Source: Phycisphaerales bacterium
GTDB lineage: Bacteria > Planctomycetota > Phycisphaerae > Phycisphaerales > UBA1924
NCBI GenBank assembly: GCA_020849105.1
Contig: JADLGW010000060.1
Coordinates: 1 to 64,000, forward strand
Reading direction: 5' to 3'
Length of the DNA: 64,000 bases
The position numbers were made by a program, and so were the translations under genes. The notes under the pieces are model-generated. The model ran no database searches, had not been told where the DNA came from, and saw only the letters and a program-made list of their open reading frames with translations. Below, piece by piece: positions 42,401 to 50,804 of this stretch. Every line of letters begins with the position of its first letter. Position 1 is the first letter of the stretch.

Positions 42401-42571
42401 GGGTGTGATCGCACGGATTTCGCGGGCGGCCGTCGGCCGGGTTGTATGACCTATTCCGCCCGCTGGGGCTTCTGATCTGGAGAGGGTCGGAGCCCCTTTC
42501 TTGGAGTGAGGCGTGGTGGGGCGGTCGTGGACGCACGACTCCTCACGCCTGGCTCCTCACTACCCTCATGT

Positions 42572-44146
42572 GTGCCCGCCGTTGCGTTGCAGGTCGGTCT
42601 GGAGGTCCACGTCGAACTGGCGGCGCGATCGAAGATGTTCACGCGCTGCCCGAGCCCGGCGCACGCCGGCGCAGTGGACGCGGGGCCCAACTCGCTGATT
42701 GACGCGGTGGTGCTGGCGCTGCCCGGAACGCTGCCGGTGATGAACCGGGTGGCGGTCGAGATGGCGATGCTGGTGGGGCTGGCGCTCCACTGCCGCATCA
42801 CGCCGCGCACAAAGTGGGACCGCAAGGGGTACTTCTACCCGGACCTGCCCAAGGGGTACCAGATCAGCCAGTACGACATGCCGCTGTGCGCGGACGGTTG
42901 GCTCGCGGTGCCCGACGGCGATGGTCCCGCGCGGAAGATCGGGGTTCTGCGGGCGCACCTGGAGGAGGACGCGGGGAAACTGCTGCACGAGCGACCCGGA
43001 GGGGGGAGCGAAGAGGATCTGGGCTTCTCCATCGTGGACCTGAACCGTGCGGGCACGCCGCTGCTGGAGGTCGTGACCCAGCCGGACTTCACCACGGCGG
43101 AACAGGTGGTCGCGTTCGCCAGGGCGCTGCGGAATATCTGCCGGTTCCTCGGCGTCACCGAGGGAGTGATGCAGAAGGGGCACATCCGGTTTGAGCCCAA
43201 CATCAACTGCACCATCACGCTGGAGAACGGCCGGACGGTGACAACGCCGATCGTGGAGGTGAAGAACCTGAACTCGTTCCGGTCGCTGCGGGCGGCGGTG
43301 GAGCACGAGGCCGCGGAGCAGCCGCGGCGATGGGAGCGCGACGGGCGCGTGCACGGGCCGGGAGCCAAGCGGACGATGGGCTGGGACGACGCCCGCGGCA
43401 TCACGATTCCGCAGCGCGAGAAGGAGGATGCACACGACTACCGGTATTTCCCGGACCCCGATCTGCCGCCGGTCGTCGTGGATGAGCACTGGCTGGAGTC
43501 GGTGCGGTCGCGGCTGCCGGAACTGCCGCAGGAGCGAGAGACACGGTACCGGGCGGAGTTTGACCTGTCGCCGAAGGAAGCCGCGACGCTGGTCGAGGAG
43601 CGGGACGTGTGCCTGCTGTTCGACGCGGCGGTGGGGGCGCTCGTGCAGCGGCATGTGCCGCGACCGCGGGCGGGGCGGCTCGCCGCCAACATGATCCTGC
43701 AGAGCGGGCTGAAGCGGGCGGGGGAGCGCGGCGTGCCGGTGAGCGAACTCGGAATCACGGCGGAGCGGATCGCGGAGGTCGCGGCGCTGCGCGAGCGGGG
43801 CCTGATCAGTGCCGCGGCGGCGGACGAGTTGTTCGGTCTGCTCTGCGTGCCACCCGGGAGCGCGGGGGGCCCCGCCCCCAATCAGTCCGTCGAGAGCATC
43901 GCCGGTTCCCGCGGCTTGCTGCTCGTCCGCGACGACGCCGCACTCGACAGGTGGTGCCGCGAGGCGATCGAGGCCCAGCCCCAGGCCGCGGCTGATGTGC
44001 GGGCGGGCAGGTCGCAGGCCCTCGGTCGCCTGGTCGGCGAGGCCATGAAGCGGAGTGGGGGGCAGGGGGATGCGAGGGCCGTGCGGGAGCGGCTCGTGAA
44101 GATCCTGACGGAGCCCCCGACGGAAGTCGGGGGTTCGTGCTCCTGA
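42572..44146 (+). CDS. gatB: Aspartyl/glutamyl-tRNA amidotransferase subunit B
   Basis: This 524-aa kinase-like subunit of GatCAB amidates misacylated Glu-tRNAGln and Asp-tRNAAsn. It opens directly with QVGLEVHVEL, then has KGYFYPDLPKGYQISQYD, FEPNINCTITLE, VEVKNLNSFRSL and EDAHDYRYFPDPDLPPV (long phrases are separate conserved blocks). The C-terminal YqeY-like domain ends SQALGRLVGEAMKRSGG. GTG 42572 is chosen because homologues start a few residues before GLEVH; in-frame GTG 42527 and 42506 are alternatives. The last 11 residues, TEPPTEVGGSCS-like, are encoded by a palindrome ending at the stop codon. GatA and GatC are not in the window. Confidence 0.92.
   Translation: MPAVALQVGLEVHVELAARSKMFTRCPSPAHAGAVDAGPNSLIDAVVLALPGTLPVMNRVAVEMAMLVGLALHCRITPRTKWDRKGYFYPDLPKGYQISQYDMPLCADGWLAVPDGDGPARKIGVLRAHLEEDAGKLLHERPGGGSEEDLGFSIVDLNRAGTPLLEVVTQPDFTTAEQVVAFARALRNICRFLGVTEGVMQKGHIRFEPNINCTITLENGRTVTTPIVEVKNLNSFRSLRAAVEHEAAEQPRRWERDGRVHGPGAKRTMGWDDARGITIPQREKEDAHDYRYFPDPDLPPVVVDEHWLESVRSRLPELPQERETRYRAEFDLSPKEAATLVEERDVCLLFDAAVGALVQRHVPRPRAGRLAANMILQSGLKRAGERGVPVSELGITAERIAEVAALRERGLISAAAADELFGLLCVPPGSAGGPAPNQSVESIAGSRGLLLVRDDAALDRWCREAIEAQPQAAADVRAGRSQALGRLVGEAMKRSGGQGDARAVRERLVKILTEPPTEVGGSCS
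44110..44143. repeat. Palindrome forming the gatB C-terminus
   Basis: GGAGC (44110-44114) and GCTCC (44139-44143) are outer arms. The core CCCCCGAC-GGAA-GTCGGGGG (44114-44133) has a GGA-type loop. The TGA stop of gatB is the next codon, so the repeat provides the end of the protein and could also act as a 3' mRNA hairpin. Confidence 0.7.
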
Positions 44147-44203
44147 CCGATCAAGGCCCGCCGCTCCCTCATCGGGCTCAACTCGACCGACTACGCTGCT
44201 GTC

Positions 44204-45193
44204 ATGGCGAAAGCCCCCACCAGGGTATCGATCGAGCCCGGCCCGGAGCACCGGGTGGTGCTGCTGGTCGGGCGCGAGGTGTTCCTGCAGATCGAGTACA
44301 CGGACCGGCTGCGGGAGAAACTGCGGGCGGCGCACGGGGGCGTGGACACGGTGCGGTTCGACGGGGCCTCGACCGCTCCCGCGCCAGTTCTGGATGAATG
44401 CCGCACCTACGGCCTGATGCAGCAGCACAAACTGGTGATCGTGGACGCCGCGGATCAGTTCGTGAAGGAGGAGAGGCGCCAGATCGTCGAGCGGTACGCC
44501 CAGAGCCCGGCCGACGGGGCAACGCTGGTGCTGCGGGCCGAGAAATGGAACAGGGGGAAACTTGATGCCCTGATCGAGAAAGTGGGGATCATCGTGCCGT
44601 GCGAATCGCCGAGCCCGGACCGGGCGGCCCGGTGGTGCGTGATGCGGTGCGAGAAGCACCACGGGGCGAAGATCGCCGAGGCCGCGGCCCGCCTGCTTGT
44701 GGAGCGACTGGGCGCCGGGCTTGCCCGCCTGGATGCGGAACTTGCGAAGTTGGCGCTGGGGGCGGAGGGGTTGCCCATCACCGCGGTACAGGTGGGCGAA
44801 CTGGTGGGCAGGTCGAGCGAGGAGGAGGCGTGGGCGGTCCAGGGGGCGCTGCTCCGAGGCGATGCCCAGGCGGCGGTGAAGGCGATACGGGACTCGATCG
44901 ACGTGGCCGGCAACTCGCCGATGGCGGTGTCGTGGGCGTGCGTGGACCTGGCGCGGAAGGTGCACGGCGCGGCCCGGGGCCTGGCGGCGGGGGTGGACCG
45001 GCGGGCGATCTCAAAGACCTACCGGATGTGGGGGCCGGCGGAGTACACGGTCTTCGCGGCCGCGGAAAGGACCACGCCGGCGAAGGCGGCGGAGTTGTTC
45101 GAGGAGGCGGTGCGGACGGACCACCTGGCGAAACTGGGCGGGGATCCGGACCGGCTGCTGGAGCGCCTGGCGCTGAAGTTCGCTGAGGTGTAA
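44204..45193 (+). CDS. holA: DNA polymerase III delta subunit
   Basis: This 329-aa clamp-loader delta subunit opens the beta sliding clamp. It has the AAA-like N-terminal fold (VVLLVGREVFLQIEYTDRLRE), LVIVDAADQFVKEE and a middle lid region. The C-terminal helical collar has ELAKLALGAEGLPIT, VGRSSEEEAWAVQGALLRGD and DHLAKLGGDPDRLLERLALKF. The overall length is near the family norm. It lies 57 nt after gatB; a CTACGCTG box just upstream of ATG 44204 may give it its own promoter. Confidence 0.88.
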   Translation: MAKAPTRVSIEPGPEHRVVLLVGREVFLQIEYTDRLREKLRAAHGGVDTVRFDGASTAPAPVLDECRTYGLMQQHKLVIVDAADQFVKEERRQIVERYAQSPADGATLVLRAEKWNRGKLDALIEKVGIIVPCESPSPDRAARWCVMRCEKHHGAKIAEAAARLLVERLGAGLARLDAELAKLALGAEGLPITAVQVGELVGRSSEEEAWAVQGALLRGDAQAAVKAIRDSIDVAGNSPMAVSWACVDLARKVHGAARGLAAGVDRRAISKTYRMWGPAEYTVFAAAERTTPAKAAELFEEAVRTDHLAKLGGDPDRLLERLALKFAEV

Positions 45194-45225
45194 GAGTTGG
45201 TGGGCCGCGGCGAATACCATCGCCC

Positions 45226-47109
45226 TTGCTCCTCACCGCGCGGTCCATTTCCAAGGCCCACTCGCTGCGCACGCTGTTCACGGGCATCAGCCTGAGCATC
45301 GACGAGTCGGAACGGATCGGGCTGATCGGTCCGAACGGGGCGGGGAAGAGCACGTTGCTGAAACTGCTCGCCGGGGCTGCCGACACATGGGGCGAGCGGG
45401 GCCCGGACGAGGGCCTGATCACCGCGGCGTCCGGGCTGCGTGCGGTGTATGTCCCACAGGCCGATTCCTTTGCAGACGAGGGGCACCCCGCACGCCGGGT
45501 GGTCGCGGAGGCGGCGCTCGCAGCGGGCGCCGACGCCGGTGTCCACGACCGGCACGAGGCGGAGGCCGTTGCCGAGGTTGTGCTGTCGAAGGTCGGGTTT
45601 GATGAGGCGCACGCGGACGCCGCGGCCTCGGCGCTGTCCGGAGGGTGGCGCAAGCGCCTGTCCATCGCGCGTGCGCTGGCGAGTTGCGGGGGTGAGCCCG
45701 ACCTCCTGCTGCTGGATGAGCCGACGAACCACCTGGACCTGAGGGGGATCGAGTGGCTCCGGCGGCTTCTGACCGCGCCGCGGGGCGGCGGGCGGGCGCC
45801 GGTCGCATCCGTGTTCGTCACGCACGACCGGGCATTCCTGGAGGATGTCGCGACGCGGGTGGTGGAGTTGAGCGCGGCGTACCCGCAAGGGCTGCTGAGC
45901 GTGCGCGGCAACTACACGGAGTTCGTCCGCCGCAAGGGCGAGTTCCTGGAAGCGCAGGAGCGCGCCGAGCAGTCGCTGGTCAACCAGGTCCGCAGGGACC
46001 ACGCGTGGCTGGCGAAGGGGCCGGAGGCCCGCCGCACAAAGTCCAGGAGCCGGATCGCGGCAAGCCACAGGCGGATCGATGCGATGGCGGAACTGCGGGA
46101 GCGGAACAACGCCGCGGGGTCGGGCGGGGCGGAGGTCGACTTCAGCGCGACCGGGCGGCGGACTCGGAAGTTCATCGAGGCCATGGGGATCGCCAAGTCC
46201 ATGGGCAACCCAGCGCGGCCGCTCTTCACCGGGGTCGGCGTCGCGCTCGGGGCGGGGGATGCGCTCGGGCTGCTCGGACCCAACGGCAGCGGGAAGACGA
46301 CGCTGATCCGGGTGCTGACCGGGGACCTGCCGCCCGACGCGGGGGACGTGCGCTTGTCCGAGCCCCCGCCGCGGATCGTGGTGTTCAGCCAGCACCGGCA
46401 AGACTTTGACCCGACGACGCGGCTGACCGATGCGCTGTGCCCGGGCTCCGACCAGGTGCGATTCCGCGGCCAGGCGATGCACGTCACGGCGTGGTCGCGG
46501 CGGTTCCTCTTCCGCGATGAGCAACTGGAACAGCCGGTGGGGACGCTGAGCGGCGGCGAGGTCGCCCGCGTCCACATCGCGCGCATCATGCTGGAGCCGG
46601 CGGACGTCCTCGTGCTCGACGAGCCGACCAACGACCTGGACATCCCGACGCTCGAGGTGATGGAGGAGGCGCTGCGGGAGTTCCCGGGGCTGCTGATCCT
46701 GGTGACACACGACCGGGTGATGCTGGGGAACCTGGCGACGCGGGTGCTGTCGCTCGATGGTCGCGGCGGGGCGCGGCTCTTCCCAAGCCTGGACCAGGCG
46801 CTGGCCCACCAGGCCCAGGAGCCGACCGAGCAGGCCGCGGCCGAGCCCCGGCCGCCGGAGCCGGGTGCGGGGCCGCCCCCAAGGCGGCGCAGACTCACCT
46901 TCAAGGAGCAGCGGGAGTACGAGACGCTGCACGACCGCATCGTGCAGGCCGAGGCCCGGCTGGTCGCGGCGGATGCGGGCTTGGGCGACCCGGCGGTCGT
47001 GGCGAACCACGTCCGCATGGCGGCGGCGTGCCGCGAGGCGGAGGCCGCCCGGTCGGCCGTCGCGGCGCTGTATGCGCGGTGGGAAGAACTGGAATCCATC
47101 GTCGGGTGA
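45226..47109 (+). CDS. ABC-F family ATPase (Uup-like)
   Basis: This 627-aa soluble protein has two ABC domains and no membrane segment. The first has Walker A GPNGAGKST, signature LSGGWRKRL and LLLDEPTNHLD. The linker of about 80 residues contains the basic PtIM-like helix. The second domain has GPNGSGKTT, LSGGEVARVHIAR and LVLDEPTNDLD. The C-terminal coiled coil (about 555-627) is the Uup type. ABC-F proteins act on the ribosome, or on DNA for Uup. TTG 45226 is the only usable start and keeps the first strand LLTARSISKAH. It lies 32 nt after holA. Confidence 0.92.
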   Translation: MLLTARSISKAHSLRTLFTGISLSIDESERIGLIGPNGAGKSTLLKLLAGAADTWGERGPDEGLITAASGLRAVYVPQADSFADEGHPARRVVAEAALAAGADAGVHDRHEAEAVAEVVLSKVGFDEAHADAAASALSGGWRKRLSIARALASCGGEPDLLLLDEPTNHLDLRGIEWLRRLLTAPRGGGRAPVASVFVTHDRAFLEDVATRVVELSAAYPQGLLSVRGNYTEFVRRKGEFLEAQERAEQSLVNQVRRDHAWLAKGPEARRTKSRSRIAASHRRIDAMAELRERNNAAGSGGAEVDFSATGRRTRKFIEAMGIAKSMGNPARPLFTGVGVALGAGDALGLLGPNGSGKTTLIRVLTGDLPPDAGDVRLSEPPPRIVVFSQHRQDFDPTTRLTDALCPGSDQVRFRGQAMHVTAWSRRFLFRDEQLEQPVGTLSGGEVARVHIARIMLEPADVLVLDEPTNDLDIPTLEVMEEALREFPGLLILVTHDRVMLGNLATRVLSLDGRGGARLFPSLDQALAHQAQEPTEQAAAEPRPPEPGAGPPPRRRRLTFKEQREYETLHDRIVQAEARLVAADAGLGDPAVVANHVRMAAACREAEAARSAVAALYARWEELESIVG

Positions 47110-47203
47110 CATCGGGTGATGGCGTCATCCTCACGCGGCCCGATCCGATGGGCCGATCCAAGGCCTTGTGCGCGGGCCAGCCCCCGTGCGAGGGAGCGTG
47201 GTC

Positions 47204-48415
47204 ATGGATGGACGTGCGATCCTGACGGCGGTGGCACTGGCGATGGCGTCTGGGTGCGGGGGAGGCGGGGGTCCGCCACCGCTGTCCACCGGCCTGGCCG
47301 GCGCGACGGGGGCCCAGCCCGAGAGCCCGATGCCGCCGATTCCGAAGCCGGTGGGCGGCGCGGGCCCGAAGTCTGGGCTTGAGGAGATGCTGCGGCAGTC
47401 GGCGCTCGACACGCAGCGGGCGCTCGACGAGTTGAACACGCCCGCGGCGGCCGCGGACCCCACACCCGAGCCGGAAGCGCCTGTGCGGGCGCCGCGTCCG
47501 GCGGCCCCGGCATCGAGGGCGGCCGCCGCGACGGAGGGCCTTGCCACCTCCGGGAGCGGTGCCACACCGGCCACCACCGCCCCGGAGGGCGGTGCCACCC
47601 CCCTGAACGGCGCCACCCACGGGAGCGGTGCCACACCGGTCGCCACCGCCCCGGAGAGCGGTGCCGCCAACCCGGTGGTCGGGCCCGCTCCCGAAACACG
47701 GGAGGCGCTCGCGGAGCGGCTGTCGTCGATGGTCCGTGAGCACGCGGGCGCGGCGCCGGACCCTTGGACGGACCTCCTGACGCTGGCCGGGCTGGATACC
47801 GCGGCCCCGGGTGGGCTGGCGGCGCAGGTCGGGGCGAGCAAGGGGCTGGGGGAAGACCAGAAGCGGGCGCTGCTGGCGATCCCGGCACTGCTGGCGGCGA
47901 TGCCCGTGGATGCCGACGCGGCTCGGGTGCTGGCTGAACGTGCATCGGCGCTGGCGGACCAACTGGCGGACCTGCGGCCGCTGGCCGTGCGGGCGGAACT
48001 GTGCACGAGGGTCGTGGGATTCGGGAGTTACACCGCGTTCGGCACGAACCGATTCCCGGCCGGCGCGGAGCAGCGGGCGATCGTGTATGTGGAGGTCGCG
48101 AATCTCCCGCAGCGCGAACTCGGGGCCACGGACACGTCGCCGGCGCGCCAGCCCGGCGACCGGTACCTGGTGGACCTGACGCAGGAGACGAACCTGTACA
48201 ACGAGTCCGGCAGCCTGCTCGCCCTGCACATCCCGGAGCAGCGCCTGACCGAGACCTCCCGCAACCGCCGGCGCGACTTCTTCCTCGTCAGCCGGGTCAC
48301 GCTCCCGCCGTCGCTCTCGATCGGGCTCTACAACCTGAAGGTGACGGTCCGCGACCGCGTGACCGGCGCCCAGGCGGAGGCGTCGATCCCCATCGAGATC
48401 GTGGCGGGTCGTTAG
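47204..48415 (+). CDS. Lipoprotein with proline-rich repeat linker, unknown function
   Basis: This 403-aa protein has a lipoprotein signal (ILTAVALAMASGC, Cys18) followed by poly-Gly. Residues about 25-160 are Pro/Ala/Thr-rich and include a 23-residue tandem repeat (GSGATPxxTAPExGA) encoded by 69-bp palindrome-rich DNA. The folded C-terminal part, about 165-403, has helices and then strands ending SLSIGLYNLKVTVRDRVTGAQAEASIPIEI, a beta-sandwich-like end (quoted as two adjoining strands). No family is recognised. It is probably anchored in the periplasm or outer membrane. ATG 47204 starts the signal peptide. Confidence 0.72.
   Translation: MDGRAILTAVALAMASGCGGGGGPPPLSTGLAGATGAQPESPMPPIPKPVGGAGPKSGLEEMLRQSALDTQRALDELNTPAAAADPTPEPEAPVRAPRPAAPASRAAAATEGLATSGSGATPATTAPEGGATPLNGATHGSGATPVATAPESGAANPVVGPAPETREALAERLSSMVREHAGAAPDPWTDLLTLAGLDTAAPGGLAAQVGASKGLGEDQKRALLAIPALLAAMPVDADAARVLAERASALADQLADLRPLAVRAELCTRVVGFGSYTAFGTNRFPAGAEQRAIVYVEVANLPQRELGATDTSPARQPGDRYLVDLTQETNLYNESGSLLALHIPEQRLTETSRNRRRDFFLVSRVTLPPSLSIGLYNLKVTVRDRVTGAQAEASIPIEIVAGR
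47552..47689 (+). repeat. 69-bp in-frame tandem repeat with palindromes in the lipoprotein gene
   Basis: Units start at 47552 and 47621, each beginning GGGAGCGGTGCCACACCGG. The phrases GAGCGGTGCCACC and CCGGAGGGCGGTGCC match one half of the bipartite palindrome at 351-413. The length is exactly 23 codons, so the linker gains or loses whole repeats without a frameshift. Confidence 0.72.
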
Positions 48416-48428
48416 CGCAAGAAGCCGG

Positions 48429-48434
48429 TACAAT
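48429..48434 (+). promoter_or_regulatory. Possible -10 element of the 761-aa secreted protein gene
   Basis: TACAAT lies 50 nt before ATG 48485, in the 69-bp gap after the lipoprotein gene. No good -35 is seen at the usual distance. Confidence 0.3.
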
Positions 48435-48484
48435 CAGCACGGGTACCGTTTTCCCCGTCCGGTCTCGCGACGCGGAGGTGAAAC

Positions 48485-50770
48485 ATGCGATCGACCCTGC
48501 TCCACGCCGCCGCGTTGGTGGCGGCTGTCGCCTGCGCGCGCCTGGAGGGTCAGTGCGAGCCGAGGTGGCTCACCGGCGACCCGGTTCCGGGCGTAGACGG
48601 GCTGGTCTCGGCCGTGGTGGTTCTTCCGTCCGGCGACGTTGTCGCGGGCGGAGAGTTCGGCGTGGCCGGTGGCGTGCCTGCCGCTCGGGTGGCGAGATGG
48701 GACGGCAACCAGTGGTCAGCGATGGGGGCGGGGGCTGATCGCGCGGTCCGTGCGCTCGCCTCGCAGGGCGGTGACGTGCTCGCGGGAGGGGAGTTCACGA
48801 CCGCGGGCGGCGCGCCGGCACACCGCATCGCGCGCTGGAACGGCAGAGCGTGGCAGGCTCTTGGGAGCGGTGTGAATGGCACCGTTTCGGCGCTTGTGGT
48901 CGCGGGAAGCGGCGACCTGGTGGCGGGCGGCGACTTCACCCTTGCCGGTGGCGCCCCCGCGGGCCGAGTAGCGGCATGGGACGGCATCGCCTGGTCCGCG
49001 CTGGGCTCCGGGGTCAATGGCAGCGTGCTCGCGCTGGCCGCCCTGCCCAACGGGGACCTGGTCGCCGGCGGGACGTTCACGATCGCCGGCGGGGTCGAGT
49101 GCCGGCGCATCGCCCGCTGGCACGGGGGCGACTGGCTGCCGCTGGGTCCGGGCGTGTCCGGCGGAGCGTCGGAACGTGTGTCCTCGCTCGCGGTGCTCCC
49201 CGACGGGGACCTGGTCGCCGGTGGCGCCTTCTACGGCGCCGGGTTCCAGGGATCCAACGCCGTGATGCGGTGGGACGGCACGGAGTGGACGGCGATGGGA
49301 ATCGGGATGACCGGCCTCTACCTGTACGACCCGGAGGTCAAATCCCTGGCCGTCCTTCCCAACGGCGACGTCATCGCGGCGGGCGACTTCGCCTGGGCCA
49401 ACCTGCACAGCGCACGGAACATCGCGCGGTGGGACGGGCAGGACTGGCACAGCATCGGCACGGGCATGAATCAGTTTGTCCACGCCCTGGCCGCACTCCC
49501 CGGCGGCCGGTTCGTCGCCGGCGGCGAGTTCGAGGCGGCCGGAGAGGTTCCTGCGCAGCACGTCGCGCTCAGCGACGGCAGGTTGTGGTCATCGCTCGGA
49601 CTGGGCACGAACGACACGGTGTACGCGGTCGCGAACATGCACGACGGGGCGCTCGTCGCGGCCGGCGCGTTCACGCAGATCGGCGGCGTGCCCGCGAACC
49701 GTGTGGCACGGTGGGACGGCTCGGCCTGGACCCCGCTCGGGGCCGGTGTGAGCGATGGCTGGCCGGTCGATTGTCTGGCGCTCTCGGTGCTGGACAGCGG
49801 CGACGTCGTGGCAGGAGGGCGCTTTCTGACGGCCGGCGGTGTGCCGGCTGCGCGGATCGCGCGGTGGAACGGGACCGACTGGTTCTCGCTCGGCGCCGGT
49901 ATGAACGACTCGGTCTTCGCGCTGGCGGCATCGCCCGGTGATGAGATCATCGCCGGGGGCGGGTTTTCGACCGCCGGCGGCGTCTCCGCGAGCAGGATCG
50001 CCCGGTGGGACGGGAGCGAATGGAGCCCATTGGGCCTCGGCGTCAGCCCCGACGGGTCCGTGACGGCGCTCCTGCCTCTCACCGGCGGCGTGGCGATTGC
50101 CGGGGGTGTCTTCGCGGAAGCCGGGGGCATTCCAGCGGCGAACATCGCGCGATGGGACGGGGCCGCGTGGAGCGCGCTGGGTGCGGGGACGAACGGCGCG
50201 GTCATGGCGCTGGCGGCGCAGCCCGACGGATCGGTCGTTGCAGGCGGGCTCTTCGGCATCGCCGGCGGGGCGCCGGCGTCCCGCATCGCACGCTGGGACG
50301 GCTCGTCCTGGTCGCCGCTGGGAACTGGGATCAGCGGCGGCTGGGTGCGGTCCATCGTGACGATGGGCGGGGACGACCTGGTGGCGGGTGGGATGTTCGC
50401 GGGAGCGGGGGCGACCAGCGCGATCAGCATTGCGCGCTGGCGGAATCACCAGTGGGAGCCGCTGGCAGCCGGGGTCGGGGGTCCCCTCAATCCCTACGTC
50501 TACGCACTGACGGCGTTGCCGGGCGGCGGGGTGCTCGCGGCCGGCAGTTTCACGACGGCCGGCGGCGCCGTGTCGGCGTCCATCGCCCGCTGGTCGTGCC
50601 CCTGCTATTCCGACTGCAACGGCGACGGAGCGCTCACGCTCGCCGACTTCGGGTGCTTCCAGACCCGGTTCGCGCTCGCCGACCCCTACGCCGACTGCAA
50701 CGGCGACGGGCTGCTCCAACTCTCCGACTTCGGGTGCTTCCAGACCCGGTTCGCGCTGGGGTGCCCGTGA
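48485..50770 (+). CDS. Secreted ARWDG-repeat beta-propeller-like protein with GC-type dockerin tail
   Basis: This 761-aa protein has a signal peptide (MRSTLLHAAALVAAVACARL). About 13 repeats of roughly 50 residues follow, each reading like VxALxxLPxGDxVAGGxFTxAGGVPAxRIARWDGxxWxxLGxGxN. Two Ca-loops, DCNGDGALTLADFGCFQ and DCNGDGLLQLSDFGCFQ, end the protein with RFALGCP. The repeats resemble delta-60/Kelch-like propeller blades. It is probably a surface or extracellular protein; the ligand is unknown. A related gene follows immediately. Confidence 0.85.
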   Translation: MRSTLLHAAALVAAVACARLEGQCEPRWLTGDPVPGVDGLVSAVVVLPSGDVVAGGEFGVAGGVPAARVARWDGNQWSAMGAGADRAVRALASQGGDVLAGGEFTTAGGAPAHRIARWNGRAWQALGSGVNGTVSALVVAGSGDLVAGGDFTLAGGAPAGRVAAWDGIAWSALGSGVNGSVLALAALPNGDLVAGGTFTIAGGVECRRIARWHGGDWLPLGPGVSGGASERVSSLAVLPDGDLVAGGAFYGAGFQGSNAVMRWDGTEWTAMGIGMTGLYLYDPEVKSLAVLPNGDVIAAGDFAWANLHSARNIARWDGQDWHSIGTGMNQFVHALAALPGGRFVAGGEFEAAGEVPAQHVALSDGRLWSSLGLGTNDTVYAVANMHDGALVAAGAFTQIGGVPANRVARWDGSAWTPLGAGVSDGWPVDCLALSVLDSGDVVAGGRFLTAGGVPAARIARWNGTDWFSLGAGMNDSVFALAASPGDEIIAGGGFSTAGGVSASRIARWDGSEWSPLGLGVSPDGSVTALLPLTGGVAIAGGVFAEAGGIPAANIARWDGAAWSALGAGTNGAVMALAAQPDGSVVAGGLFGIAGGAPASRIARWDGSSWSPLGTGISGGWVRSIVTMGGDDLVAGGMFAGAGATSAISIARWRNHQWEPLAAGVGGPLNPYVYALTALPGGGVLAAGSFTTAGGAVSASIARWSCPCYSDCNGDGALTLADFGCFQTRFALADPYADCNGDGLLQLSDFGCFQTRFALGCP

Positions 50771-50804
50771 GGAGCGCAGCGGCCCGAGATCCCGGGAGGT
50801 GCCC

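Noticed and set aside
45019-47112. 697-codon minus-strand frame opposite holA and the ABC-F gene
   Set aside because: It lies antisense to strongly conserved ATPase domains and has no protein-like pattern.
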